Assembly: GCA_003856375.1 (NCBI GenBank)
Contig: CP034120.1
Location: 310,001-374,000, forward strand
Length of the DNA stretch: 64,000 nucleotides
Reading direction: 5' to 3'
Source: Glaciecola amylolytica
GTDB taxonomy: Bacteria > Bacteroidota > Bacteroidia > Flavobacteriales_D > Crocinitomicaceae
The notes below the pieces were generated by a model. It saw only the letters and a list, made by a program, of their open reading frames with translations. It was not told where the DNA came from and made no database searches. Position 1 is the first letter of the stretch; each line of letters starts with the position of its first letter. The position numbers and the translations under genes are program-made. Shown here piece by piece: positions 1 to 7,674 of the stretch.

Positions 1-2
1 TT

Positions 3-25
3 GCCATATCGCAATATTGCGAACC
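3..25. repeat. 23-bp dispersed repeat with perfect palindromic core, copy 1
   Basis: The 23 bases are identical to 9566-9588 and in the same orientation. Positions 9-22 form a perfect 14-bp palindrome (TCGCAATATTGCGA). Similarity stops abruptly 3' of base 25. The 5' extent cannot be judged because the window begins here. Both copies are intergenic. Confidence 0.8.
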
Positions 26-290
26 GACCGCTATGACTGGGTTGTAGAGCGGAAATGTGCCCGTTGATGATTTTAATCGTGTCCGAAATGTCAATTTGTT
101 AATCTGCCATTTGGCAAACCGTAGTCTATCAGGCCAAAATTACCAACAGCTATTACTGAAATAATCGATTTTCATGACTGATCCCCTGCTTCCAAAATTG
201 ACTCTTATGATCTAATCGGATGAAAAGAAGGTCTTCAAGGATCAACCGATTTTACCGCGTTTTAGCGATAAGAATCTGACAAACAATCGT

Positions 291-298
291 TATTTTTG
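291..298 (+). promoter_or_regulatory. Promoter -7 box (TATTTTTG)
   Basis: Exact match to the Bacteroidota -7 consensus TAnnTTTG, 21 bases before the ATG at 320. No clear -33 TTG is seen. Its place argues that the in-frame TTG at 296, which lies inside the box, is not the start codon. Confidence 0.55.
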
Positions 299-319
299 CA
301 GCACTTTTTTATAGAAATA

Positions 320-1330
320 ATGATTGAAACTGATATAATAATAATTGGTGCAGGTCCGGTCGGACTTTTCACCGTTTTCGAAGCAGGGTTATTGAAGTTA
401 CACTGCCATTTAATAGATTCATTACCGCAACCGGGAGGGCAATGTTCGGAGATTTATCCGAAAAAACCCATTTACGATATTCCGGGATTTCCATCCGTTT
501 TGGCGGGTGATCTGGTTGATAATCTGATGGAGCAGGCTGCTCCGTTCAAGCCGGGATTCACTTTGGGTGAAGCAGCAATGACCATCGAAAAAACGGAAGA
601 CAACAAGTTTATCGTAACAACTGTTAAAGGAACAAAGCATTTGGCTCCGATTGTAATGATTGCAGGAGGATTGGGAGTTTTTGAACCGCGTAAACCACCT
701 ATTTCGAACATCGTTGATTTCGAAGATAAAGGAGTGGAGTACATCATCAAAGATCCGGAATTTTACCGCGGAAAACGTTGTGTAATTGCCGGAGGAGGTG
801 ATTCTGCGTTGGATTGGTCGATTTTCCTTGCTGAAAAGAAAATTGCAAAAGAAGTGGTTTTGGTACACAGAAGTGCCTCTTTCCGCGGACATTTGGATTC
901 CGTTCAGAAAGTAATCGATATGGCAGGAAGCGGTCAGATTACTTTGATTACAGAAGCTGAAGTTGTTGGTTTGGAAGGAGCTGATTCGTTGACTCACGTG
1001 AAAATTGAACACAATTCACAAGGAGAAATTCTTCGTGAAACGGATCACTTCATTCCATTGTTCGGATTGAAACCTTCTTTGGGGCCAATTGCAGATTGGG
1101 GGCTGGAAATCGAAAAGAATGCAATCAAAGTGAATACCTTGGATTATTCTACAAATATTCCGGGAATATATGCAATCGGTGATGTCAATACCTACGAGAA
1201 CAAACTGAAATTGATCCTGTGTGGATTTCACGAAGGAACCTTGGCTGTTCAGTCTGCGTTTGCACGAATTCATCCGGATAAGAAAAATATTCTGAAGTAC
1301 ACAACCGTAAACGGAGTACAGGGATTTTAA
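320..1330 (+). CDS. Ferredoxin-NADP reductase, thioredoxin-reductase-like type
   Basis: Predicted 336-residue soluble FAD/NAD(P)H oxidoreductase that would move electrons between NADPH and ferredoxin or flavodoxin. An N-terminal FAD-binding GAGPVG motif (residues 10-15) and a second dinucleotide motif in GGGDSALD (near residue 165) mark the two Rossmann domains. The conserved GDVNTYENKLKLI stretch binds FAD near the C-terminus. The redox-active CxxC of thioredoxin reductase is absent, which points to the TrxR-like ferredoxin-NADP reductase family. The ATG at 320 is chosen over the TTG at 296 because the latter sits in the promoter. It is a single gene closed by a strong terminator. Confidence 0.9.
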   Translation: MIETDIIIIGAGPVGLFTVFEAGLLKLHCHLIDSLPQPGGQCSEIYPKKPIYDIPGFPSVLAGDLVDNLMEQAAPFKPGFTLGEAAMTIEKTEDNKFIVTTVKGTKHLAPIVMIAGGLGVFEPRKPPISNIVDFEDKGVEYIIKDPEFYRGKRCVIAGGGDSALDWSIFLAEKKIAKEVVLVHRSASFRGHLDSVQKVIDMAGSGQITLITEAEVVGLEGADSLTHVKIEHNSQGEILRETDHFIPLFGLKPSLGPIADWGLEIEKNAIKVNTLDYSTNIPGIYAIGDVNTYENKLKLILCGFHEGTLAVQSAFARIHPDKKNILKYTTVNGVQGF

Positions 1331-1352
1331 GGTTGAAAATAAATTATTTGAA

Positions 1353-1389
1353 AAGCAGGGGTGGGAAATTTTCCGCCCCTGCTTTTTTT
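1353..1389 (+). terminator. Rho-independent terminator
   Basis: GC-rich stem AAGCAGGGG pairs with CCCCTGCTT across a TGGGAAATTTTCCG interior that pairs further, followed by a run of seven T. It ends the reductase transcript. Confidence 0.9.
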
Positions 1390-1488
1390 GGTATAATTTT
1401 TAGTGTTACTAAACGTTAAAAAAGAAAAGAGCTGCTAAACCTTTCTTTGTTTTGTAGTTCCTATTAGCAATGAATTAAATCTCAAAAT

Positions 1489-2217
1489 ATGAAAATCGTT
1501 ATCGCAATTGCATTAGTTGTCAGTACAGGTTCTTTGACAAATGCTCAAACCCTGGGAAAAGTCCTTTCAAAAGGAAAAGAACAACTGACTACCACGCCTG
1601 GCAAAGGTTCACTAACAAACGACGAAGTAATCAGCGGTTTGCGCGAAGCGTTGACAACAGGCGCGAAATCCGCAGCGAGTTCAGCAGGTTTGACGGACGG
1701 TTTTTATAAAAATCAAAAAATCTTTATTCCATGGCCTGCAGAGGCGAATGAAATGAAAGACAAATTGGTGAAATTAGGAATGCAAAGTCAGGTGACACAA
1801 TTTGAAGAATCAGTGAATCGTGCGGCTGAAGAGGCTGCAAAAAGTGCTTACGATGTATTTGCTGCTGCAATTACAGGAATGACGGTTGGCGATGGTTTTG
1901 CGATCCTGAACGGAAGTGATACGGCTGCGACACATTATTTGCGTGAAAAAACAACGGCTACATTGACAGAGAAATTCAGACCGATTGTAAAAACGGCAAT
2001 GGATAAGGTGCGTGTTACCGAATATTGGAATCCTTTGGTTACGAAATACAATAAAATACCACTGGTTACAAAGCAAAATCCGGATTTGGAAGCGTATGTT
2101 ACCGCGAAAGCAATTGACGGATTGATGTTGCTGATCAGCGAGCAGGAAGCGAAGATCCGTAAAGATCCGGCAGCTCAGGTAACGGCTTTACTTCAAAAAG
2201 TATTTGGAAAAAAATAA
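1489..2217 (+). CDS. DUF4197 domain protein, exported
   Basis: 242 residues. An N-terminal signal peptide (about residues 1-19, ending TNAQ) is followed by a helical, Ala/Lys-rich body matching the DUF4197 family by its features: TNDEVISGLREALTTGA near residue 43, IFIPWP near residue 80, and a C-terminal AQVTALLQKVFGK. The family is found in proteobacteria and Bacteroidota as a periplasmic or lipoprotein-like protein without known function. There is no lipobox cysteine here. It has its own terminator upstream (1353) and a likely one downstream (2277). Confidence 0.85.
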   Translation: MKIVIAIALVVSTGSLTNAQTLGKVLSKGKEQLTTTPGKGSLTNDEVISGLREALTTGAKSAASSAGLTDGFYKNQKIFIPWPAEANEMKDKLVKLGMQSQVTQFEESVNRAAEEAAKSAYDVFAAAITGMTVGDGFAILNGSDTAATHYLREKTTATLTEKFRPIVKTAMDKVRVTEYWNPLVTKYNKIPLVTKQNPDLEAYVTAKAIDGLMLLISEQEAKIRKDPAAQVTALLQKVFGKK

Positions 2218-2267
2218 GAATCCAACGAAACGGGCTGAGAAAGAAAGTTTTCCAGAACAGTTTTCCG

Positions 2268-2275
2268 TAATTTTG
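2268..2275 (+). promoter_or_regulatory. Promoter -7 box (TAATTTTG) for the rhodanese gene
   Basis: Exact TAnnTTTG match placed between the DUF4197 stop and the rhodanese ATG at 2329. No -33 box is evident. The terminator-like hairpin at 2277 begins one base after it, so the hairpin would form at the extreme 5' end of the new transcript. Confidence 0.45.
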
Positions 2276-2276
2276 T

Positions 2277-2306
2277 AAAGCGATCAGTTTGGTCGCTTTT
2301 CTTTTT
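2277..2306 (+). terminator. Rho-independent terminator
   Basis: AAAGCGATC pairs with GGTCGCTTT (one G-T wobble) around a 5-base loop, followed by a T-rich tract. It probably ends the DUF4197 transcript, overlapping the start of the next one. Confidence 0.7.
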
Positions 2307-2328
2307 AATTTTAATCTAAAAGAAACCA

Positions 2329-2646
2329 ATGAAAAGTATTACAGTTACAGAATTGAAGTCCTGGATGGACTCAAATGAAGATTTTCAATTGATCGATGTG
2401 CGTGAGCCATACGAAAATGATATTTGTACCTTAAGCGGAGTCTTGATTCCGATGAATAATGTTCCTGCTGAATTCGGACAGATTGACCAAAACAAGAAAG
2501 TAGTTGTTCATTGCCGTTCAGGAAAACGAAGTGCAAATGTGATTCAATTTCTGGAGCAGCAGCACGGATACACAAACCTATACAATCTGGAAGGCGGAAT
2601 CCTTGCATGGATCGAAGAAGTGGATCCTTCCATGGAAGCATATTAA
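2329..2646 (+). CDS. Single-domain rhodanese-like protein
   Basis: 105-residue cytoplasmic protein of one rhodanese domain. The active-site loop VVHCRSGKRSA carries the catalytic cysteine (C62), which in this family accepts a sulfane sulfur; the N-terminal LIDVREPYEND and C-terminal LEGGILAW motifs are typical. Length is normal for a stand-alone GlpE/PspE-like domain. Sulfur donor and acceptor cannot be told from sequence. Transcribed alone from 2268. Confidence 0.9.
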   Translation: MKSITVTELKSWMDSNEDFQLIDVREPYENDICTLSGVLIPMNNVPAEFGQIDQNKKVVVHCRSGKRSANVIQFLEQQHGYTNLYNLEGGILAWIEEVDPSMEAY

Positions 2647-2649
2647 TGT

Positions 2650-2717
2650 AAAATTGAAAATTGAGAATGGAAAAGTGAGCAGCAAAGCTTTTCAGTTCTT
2701 CAATTTTCCATTCTCAA
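2650..2717. repeat. Inverted repeat of the AAAATTGAAAAT type
   Basis: TTGAGAATGGAAAA (2661-2674) is perfectly inverted at 2704-2717. The left flank carries AAAATTGAAAA, a motif that recurs in the rpsH-rplF spacer near 55665. There is no T-run, so it is probably a dispersed intergenic repeat rather than a terminator, although it could stop transcription before the kinase gene. Confidence 0.6.
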
Positions 2718-2723
2718 TGATCG

Positions 2724-4067
2724 TTGAATCGCAAAACAATTAATACCGTTATTATTCTTGGGATACTCTCATTATTGAGTGTTCTGAGTATTCAATTGTT
2801 CTGGATTCACAAAACAACGGAAGCGCAGCGGATTACTGTTCAGATTCAGGCACGCGAAGACAGTTTGAACCTGAAACAGTTTTCGGAAAGAGCACATATT
2901 GCTTTGAGAGATGTACTCAAGGAACTCAATACGCATGATGATATCAGCGCCAATCTGTACGGAGCAGTAAAACAGATTCGCTCGAATTATTTTTCGGTGG
3001 ATATTGAAGAAGAATTACATCCTTATTATCTGGAGCAATTGCTCAAAAGGGAATTTGATAATCAGAGTCTGAATCAGGACTTCGTTTACGGGATTTACGA
3101 TTGTTACTCCGATTCGATTGTCTTCGGAAACATGATTAAATACACGAAAGATTCTTCTTATTCCGTGATGGCAAATGATTCGATCAGAAAAACGTCGAAT
3201 CAGCTGAAATGGAAAAACGACGGGCATTATTTTACGGTGCTTTTTCCAAAAGTCAGGTCTTCATCTATCGACATTGAACGAACGAATGTTTCTCCCTGGA
3301 TTTACCTTTTCGTGATTTTGCTTTTGCTCTTCCTGTTCTTTTTGTTTACACTGAATGTGATCTTGAAGCAAAAGCGTTTGTCGGAAGTGAAAACCGATTT
3401 CATCAACAACATGACACACGAACTCAAAACACCGATTTCAACCATTGGTCTTTCGAGTGAATTGCTCTTGCGGGGAGATTTCAAAGAAGATCCGGATCGT
3501 TTGAAGCGTTATGCCGAGATTATTTACAAGGAAAATAAACGTCTTGAAAATCAGGTGGAGCGCGTTTTGAATGTGGCAAAACTGGATAAGGAAAAGCTTG
3601 CTTTGAAAAAAGAATCCTGCTCGATTCACGATTTGATCCTGGAAGCAAAAGACAGTTTTGATATCAATCAAACAGATCAGGGAGGTGAAATCGATTTGGT
3701 GCTGGATGCTGAAAAAGATGTTCTGATGGTGGATGAGGTTCACATCACCAACGTGGTCTACAATCTGCTCGACAATGCGGTGAAATACTGCAACGTGATT
3801 CCGCAAATAGTCATCCGAACGTGGAATGATTCGCAATCCTTTTATTTATCGATTTCTGATAATGGAATCGGAATGAAGCGGGATGACATTAAAATGATTT
3901 TTGATAAATTCTACAGAGTCCCGACCGGAAACATACACGATGTAAAAGGATTCGGGCTTGGCTTGTATTACGTGAAGCTGATTGTGGAAGAACACGGCGG
4001 AACTATTCAGGTGAAAAGCCAACCGGGAAAAGGAACTACTTTCCAGATGAAATTCCCGTTGAAGTGA
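2724..4067 (+). CDS. Membrane sensor histidine kinase
   Basis: 447 residues. Two transmembrane helices (about 7-29 and 190-214) enclose a periplasmic sensor region of about 160 residues without a recognised fold. The cytoplasmic part has HisKA and HATPase_c domains: NNMTHELKTP with phospho-acceptor H232, N-box NVVYNLLDNAVKYC, ISDNGIGM and GFGLGLYYVK. The TTG at 2724 is the likely start because the first helix begins a few residues later and no in-frame ATG exists nearby. No response regulator is adjacent, so its partner is presumably elsewhere. The signal is unknown. Confidence 0.88.
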   Translation: MNRKTINTVIILGILSLLSVLSIQLFWIHKTTEAQRITVQIQAREDSLNLKQFSERAHIALRDVLKELNTHDDISANLYGAVKQIRSNYFSVDIEEELHPYYLEQLLKREFDNQSLNQDFVYGIYDCYSDSIVFGNMIKYTKDSSYSVMANDSIRKTSNQLKWKNDGHYFTVLFPKVRSSSIDIERTNVSPWIYLFVILLLLFLFFLFTLNVILKQKRLSEVKTDFINNMTHELKTPISTIGLSSELLLRGDFKEDPDRLKRYAEIIYKENKRLENQVERVLNVAKLDKEKLALKKESCSIHDLILEAKDSFDINQTDQGGEIDLVLDAEKDVLMVDEVHITNVVYNLLDNAVKYCNVIPQIVIRTWNDSQSFYLSISDNGIGMKRDDIKMIFDKFYRVPTGNIHDVKGFGLGLYYVKLIVEEHGGTIQVKSQPGKGTTFQMKFPLK

Positions 4068-4146
4068 GAATCGGTTATAGTTGGTGAAGTCTGAGTCTCA
4101 GTCCGGGCAGAAAGCCTGTAAGGCGTATTCCGAAGGAAAAACAATC

Positions 4147-4154
4147 TATCTTTG
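4147..4154 (+). promoter_or_regulatory. Promoter -7 box (TATCTTTG) abutting the LuxE-like gene
   Basis: Exact TAnnTTTG match with only five bases between its last G and the ATG at 4160. If transcription starts at the usual distance, the mRNA would be leaderless or nearly so. No -33 box is visible. Confidence 0.5.
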
Positions 4155-4159
4155 TACTT

Positions 4160-5134
4160 ATGCAAGGGCTTAGTAATCGCATTTTTTCCATCCGAACAGA
4201 AGAGGATTTCAACAAGTGTGCACTGGAAGTGTTTCATTTCCAAAAAGAGCATGTTCCTGTTTACAAAACATACCTGGAGCTGATTCGCAGGCCGGAACCA
4301 ACGCATTATTCAGAAATCCCGCATTTACCGATTGCTTTTTTCAAAACACATCAGATTCTTGCTGAAGGAAAAGAAGTGGAGCAGGTTTTTAAAAGCAGCG
4401 GAACAACCGGAATGGTTCGCAGTGCGCATTTTGTAGCGGATTTGTCTCTTTACGAGCGGTCTTTTGTTCCGACGTATGAACAGTTTCTCGGAAAACTGGA
4501 CGATCAGATCATTTATGCTTTGCTGCCGAATTATGTTTCGCAGGGAGAATCCAGTTTGGTTTACATGGTCGATAAATTGATCGCGAAAACCAATCACACC
4601 TTGTCCGGTTATTATTTAGACAGCTCAGAAAGTTTATTGGAAGCAATTGCGGAAGGAAGAAAAACCGGAAAGAAACTGGTTTTGTTTGGTGTTTCGTATG
4701 CTTTACTGGATCTGGCAGAACTGAAACCTGATCTGCACGATGTAACGGTGATCGAAACCGGCGGAATGAAAGGGAAACGCAAGGAAATGACCAAAGAAGA
4801 AATGCATCGGGAATTGATTGCAGGCTTTGGTTGTGAATACATTGCCTCCGAATACGGAATGTGCGAATTACTCTCGCAAGCTTACAGCGATAAGGACGGA
4901 TTATTTGAATTACCTCCGTGGATGCATATTTCACTGCGTGAAGTCAATGATCCTTTCGAGCGTCTGACCAAAGAAAAAACCGGCGGAGTAAATGTCATGG
5001 ATTTGGGAAACTTGTATTCCTGTGCTTTTATAGAAACCCAGGATTTGGGCCGGATCGAAAACGGAAAACTCCGCTTGATGGGGCGTTTTGATCATTCAGA
5101 CATTCGTGGATGTAACCTACTCGTTGCCGAGTAA
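4160..5134 (+). CDS. LuxE-like acyl-protein synthetase / acyltransferase
   Basis: 324-residue soluble protein related to LuxE, the adenylate-forming enzyme that activates fatty acids in bioluminescence operons. The ATP-binding loop KSSGTTGMVRSAHF lies near residue 80; VIETGGMKGKRKEMTKEEMH near residue 200 and SEYGMCELLSQAY near residue 233 are the other adenylation motifs. No luxC, luxD or luciferase gene is nearby, so light production is not implied. Stand-alone LuxE-family proteins occur in Bacteroidota, sometimes associated with surface polysaccharide or lipid synthesis; the acyl substrate here is unknown. Confidence 0.82.
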   Translation: MQGLSNRIFSIRTEEDFNKCALEVFHFQKEHVPVYKTYLELIRRPEPTHYSEIPHLPIAFFKTHQILAEGKEVEQVFKSSGTTGMVRSAHFVADLSLYERSFVPTYEQFLGKLDDQIIYALLPNYVSQGESSLVYMVDKLIAKTNHTLSGYYLDSSESLLEAIAEGRKTGKKLVLFGVSYALLDLAELKPDLHDVTVIETGGMKGKRKEMTKEEMHRELIAGFGCEYIASEYGMCELLSQAYSDKDGLFELPPWMHISLREVNDPFERLTKEKTGGVNVMDLGNLYSCAFIETQDLGRIENGKLRLMGRFDHSDIRGCNLLVAE

Positions 5135-5256
5135 AGTTCAAAGGAGTTTAAGCAGGTTTAAAAGTGAAATATTCCTTCATTGAATAATTTGAACTCTTTC
5201 AGGGATCTTGTTATCCGTAATTCAGCATTCGCAATTCATCATTGATAATTGTTTCG

Positions 5257-5264
5257 TATTTTTG
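5257..5264 (+). promoter_or_regulatory. Promoter -7 box (TATTTTTG)
   Basis: Exact TAnnTTTG match 21 bases before the ATG at 5286. It lies downstream of the alternative in-frame start at 5208 and so supports the shorter protein. An AGTTCAAA/TTTGAACT inverted repeat (5135-5142, 5188-5195) lies upstream. Confidence 0.55.
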
Positions 5265-5285
5265 AATAAAGTCACTCAGAATAAA

Positions 5286-6479
5286 ATGGATTCGACCATT
5301 CATCATATCATCCGTACACGTTCCAGCGAATTATTTGATAAAGTCAAAGGATATCGGGAGCACATGCATCGTTTTCCCGAATTGTCGTATGCGGAATACA
5401 ATACCATGAGTTTTGTTGCACAGCAACTGGAGAAAATCGGAATTCCATATCAAAAGGAAGTGGCCGGAACCGGAATCTTAGGAATAATCCGTTCCGACAA
5501 GCACACAGACTCTGCATCTTGTATCGGTTTGCGTTCGGAATTGGATGCTTTGCCGATTACGGAACAGAATAATTGCGCTTACAAGTCGACGAACGAAGGT
5601 GTGATGCATGCCTGCGGACACGATGTGCATACGGCGATTTTACTTGGAGCAGCTGAAATCATTTGGGAAAACAGAGCTTTACTGGAGCATCCGGTTAAAT
5701 TGTTTTTTCAACCCGGTGAAGAGAAAAATCCCGGAGGAGCTTCTTTGATGATTGCCGACGGAGCTTTGCAAAATCCACCTGTTCATGAAATGTATGCACT
5801 TCACGTATTTCCGGAAATGGAAGTCGGGAACGTAGGATTCAGACCAGGTTTGTACATGGCTTCCTGCGATGAAATTTATATTACCATTAACGGAAAAGGT
5901 GGTCATGGTGCAACACCGCATCAAACCATTGATCCGATTATGATCGGTGCACAACTACTTACCGGACTGCAGCAAATCGTCAGCCGGAAGTGTGATCCGA
6001 AAGTTCCCTGCGTTTTGTCCTTCGGGCATTTTGAAGCACTTGGAGCAACGAATGTTATTCCTGAAAAAGCAATTTTGAAAGGAACCTTCCGAACCATGAA
6101 TGAAGCTTGGAGAAAAGAAGCGCTCGAAATGATTGCCGGACATGTTCACGCAACCTGTCAGCAATTCGGAGCTACGGCAGATCTGGAAATTTCGAAAGGA
6201 TATCCTTATCTGGAAAATGATCCCGTTTTGACCGAGAAGATGATTCACAGAAGTGAAAAATTCTTTGGAAAAAGCAATGTGGAAGCATTACCGATCCGCC
6301 TGACATCTGAAGATTTTTCGTTCTATGCACAGGAAATTCCGGTTTGCTTCTTCCGTTTGGGAGTTCGAAATGAGGATTTAGGCATCATTTATGGAGTGCA
6401 TCACCCGAAATTTGATATTGACAGTAAAGCATTGATTGTTGGAATGCAGGCAATGTGTTTAGCAGCATTTGAATCATAG
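5286..6479 (+). CDS. M20 family metal-dependent amidohydrolase
   Basis: 397 residues. Peptidase M20D-type hydrolase, a family that includes N-acyl-amino-acid amidohydrolases, hippurate hydrolase and IAA-amino-acid hydrolases. Metal-binding motifs: HACGHDVHTAILLG, FFQPGEEKNPGGA and HHPKFDID near the C-terminus. The dimerisation domain starts near GKGGHGATPHQTIDPI. No signal peptide with the ATG at 5286, so cytoplasmic. First gene of a probable + strand operon with the DUF4230 pair (3-bp gap to the next gene). The acyl-amino-acid or peptide substrate cannot be predicted. Confidence 0.9.
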   Translation: MDSTIHHIIRTRSSELFDKVKGYREHMHRFPELSYAEYNTMSFVAQQLEKIGIPYQKEVAGTGILGIIRSDKHTDSASCIGLRSELDALPITEQNNCAYKSTNEGVMHACGHDVHTAILLGAAEIIWENRALLEHPVKLFFQPGEEKNPGGASLMIADGALQNPPVHEMYALHVFPEMEVGNVGFRPGLYMASCDEIYITINGKGGHGATPHQTIDPIMIGAQLLTGLQQIVSRKCDPKVPCVLSFGHFEALGATNVIPEKAILKGTFRTMNEAWRKEALEMIAGHVHATCQQFGATADLEISKGYPYLENDPVLTEKMIHRSEKFFGKSNVEALPIRLTSEDFSFYAQEIPVCFFRLGVRNEDLGIIYGVHHPKFDIDSKALIVGMQAMCLAAFES

Positions 6480-6482
6480 CCT

Positions 6483-7058
6483 ATGAAAAATTGGTTGTTT
6501 TTTATTCTGGTTTCCTTTTTAATCGTTTCCTGCGGGGAAGATAAAGAGGTGCATGAAACAGAAGTGTACCAGATCCGGTCGATAGGAACGCTTTCCACCA
6601 CGGAGTATACGCTTGGAAAAATCATTAAATGGAATGATGATGGCGAATGGTATAAGTTTGGCGACCGGAAAATTTTATTGAGCTGTAAAGCTACCGTGAA
6701 AGCCGGAGTGAATCTGAATGCGATCAAAGATTCCGATATTGAAGTGAAAGGAAAAAAGATTACCATTCAGCTTCCACCTCCTGAAATTGTTTCTTTTGAA
6801 ATGAACCCGGATTTGATTCGCACAGAAATGACTGAAGTGAACGGATTCCGGTCAAACTTCTCACAGGACGATAAGGCAAAGGCTTTGCAAAAAGGAGAGG
6901 AATCCATTCGGAAAGATTTGAAAAAACTGAATATTTTAGACGAAGCAGAACGCAATGCAAAAACATTTCTTGTTGATTTTTACAAGAACCAGGGATTTGA
7001 ACAAGTAATCGTACATGAAACTCCAAAGGATAAAAGAAATACGAACACTGATCGTTAG
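6483..7058 (+). CDS. DUF4230 lipoprotein
   Basis: 191 residues. The signal peptide ends in a lipobox, LIVSCGED, with lipidated Cys17. The rest matches DUF4230: a strand-rich region with LLSCKATVKAGVNLN and IEVKGKKITIQLPPPEI, then a charged helical tail. Family function is unknown; members are small membrane-anchored envelope proteins. Its 3' end overlaps the next gene, another DUF4230 protein, by 44 bases in a different frame, so the two are probably translated together. Confidence 0.85.
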   Translation: MKNWLFFILVSFLIVSCGEDKEVHETEVYQIRSIGTLSTTEYTLGKIIKWNDDGEWYKFGDRKILLSCKATVKAGVNLNAIKDSDIEVKGKKITIQLPPPEIVSFEMNPDLIRTEMTEVNGFRSNFSQDDKAKALQKGEESIRKDLKKLNILDEAERNAKTFLVDFYKNQGFEQVIVHETPKDKRNTNTDR

Positions 7059-7674
7059 ATTGGCACTTGTTGCACTTATAGTATTTGCAGGATACTGGAT
7101 CTATAAGTTGTTTTACAAGGGAGAATCTAAAGATGAAATAGTGTTGGACGAAACACCGTTGAAGGTGGAGCAGATTCGTTCCATTTTGCAATTGAACACC
7201 CTGAAGTTTCAGGATGAAGCAGTTGTGGATACGGTCGAATATTACAAATCGGATACCGAAGCACTTTTCGGTTCTCTGGATAAAATGATGGATGTAGATC
7301 AGTTGAAACACGGTTTGAGCGGAGACGGAATCAGAAGACGCCTCACGTTGATCATGAAGGGAGAGCTGCTTTACGGAGTGGATTTACAACGAAAAGATTT
7401 TCAGTTTATATCAAAAGAAGATTCACTGATCATTCTCATTCCTAAACCCGAATTGCTTTCCATTGCACTCAATCCGAAGGGAACAGAAGTGTATATCGAA
7501 AACGGGGAATGGAAAGATTACGAACGGATGTCTTTGCAGCGCAAGGCCAGAAACAAGATGATTGCATCTGGAAACCGTTTGAAATTGGCGGAACGCGCAA
7601 AAGCTCCTTTGGAGAAAGCGTTGAGAGCTTTGGTGAAAACGGATAAAGTATTACTAATCAAATTTGAAAAATAG
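7015..7674 (+). CDS. DUF4230 membrane-anchored protein
   Basis: 219 residues with one N-terminal transmembrane helix (about 12-33) and a C-terminal DUF4230 domain: LTLIMKGELLYGVDLQRKDF, then SLIILIPKPELLSI, then an Arg/Lys-rich helix. It is a divergent paralogue of the lipoprotein just upstream, with which it overlaps by 44 bases. One member is lipid-anchored and the other helix-anchored, suggesting a two-part envelope assembly (inference). The next gene begins immediately after its stop. Confidence 0.83.
   Translation: MKLQRIKEIRTLIVRLALVALIVFAGYWIYKLFYKGESKDEIVLDETPLKVEQIRSILQLNTLKFQDEAVVDTVEYYKSDTEALFGSLDKMMDVDQLKHGLSGDGIRRRLTLIMKGELLYGVDLQRKDFQFISKEDSLIILIPKPELLSIALNPKGTEVYIENGEWKDYERMSLQRKARNKMIASGNRLKLAERAKAPLEKALRALVKTDKVLLIKFEK

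Larger units (their letters stand above)
1..319. other. Non-coding stretch at the window start
   Basis: No convincing gene is seen on either strand. The stretch holds one copy of a 23-bp repeat with a palindromic core (3-25), a small TGCCA/TGGCA inverted repeat near 109-120, and the promoter of the following gene near 291-298. Whatever gene lies upstream is outside the window. Confidence 0.6.

Noticed and set aside
422-1012. A 196-codon - strand frame opposite the ferredoxin reductase
   Set aside because: Antisense shadow of a recognised enzyme, without domain or promoter.
4160-5134. Bioluminescence gene (luxE)
   Set aside because: No luciferase, luxC or luxD in the window; only the enzyme family, not the function, is supported.
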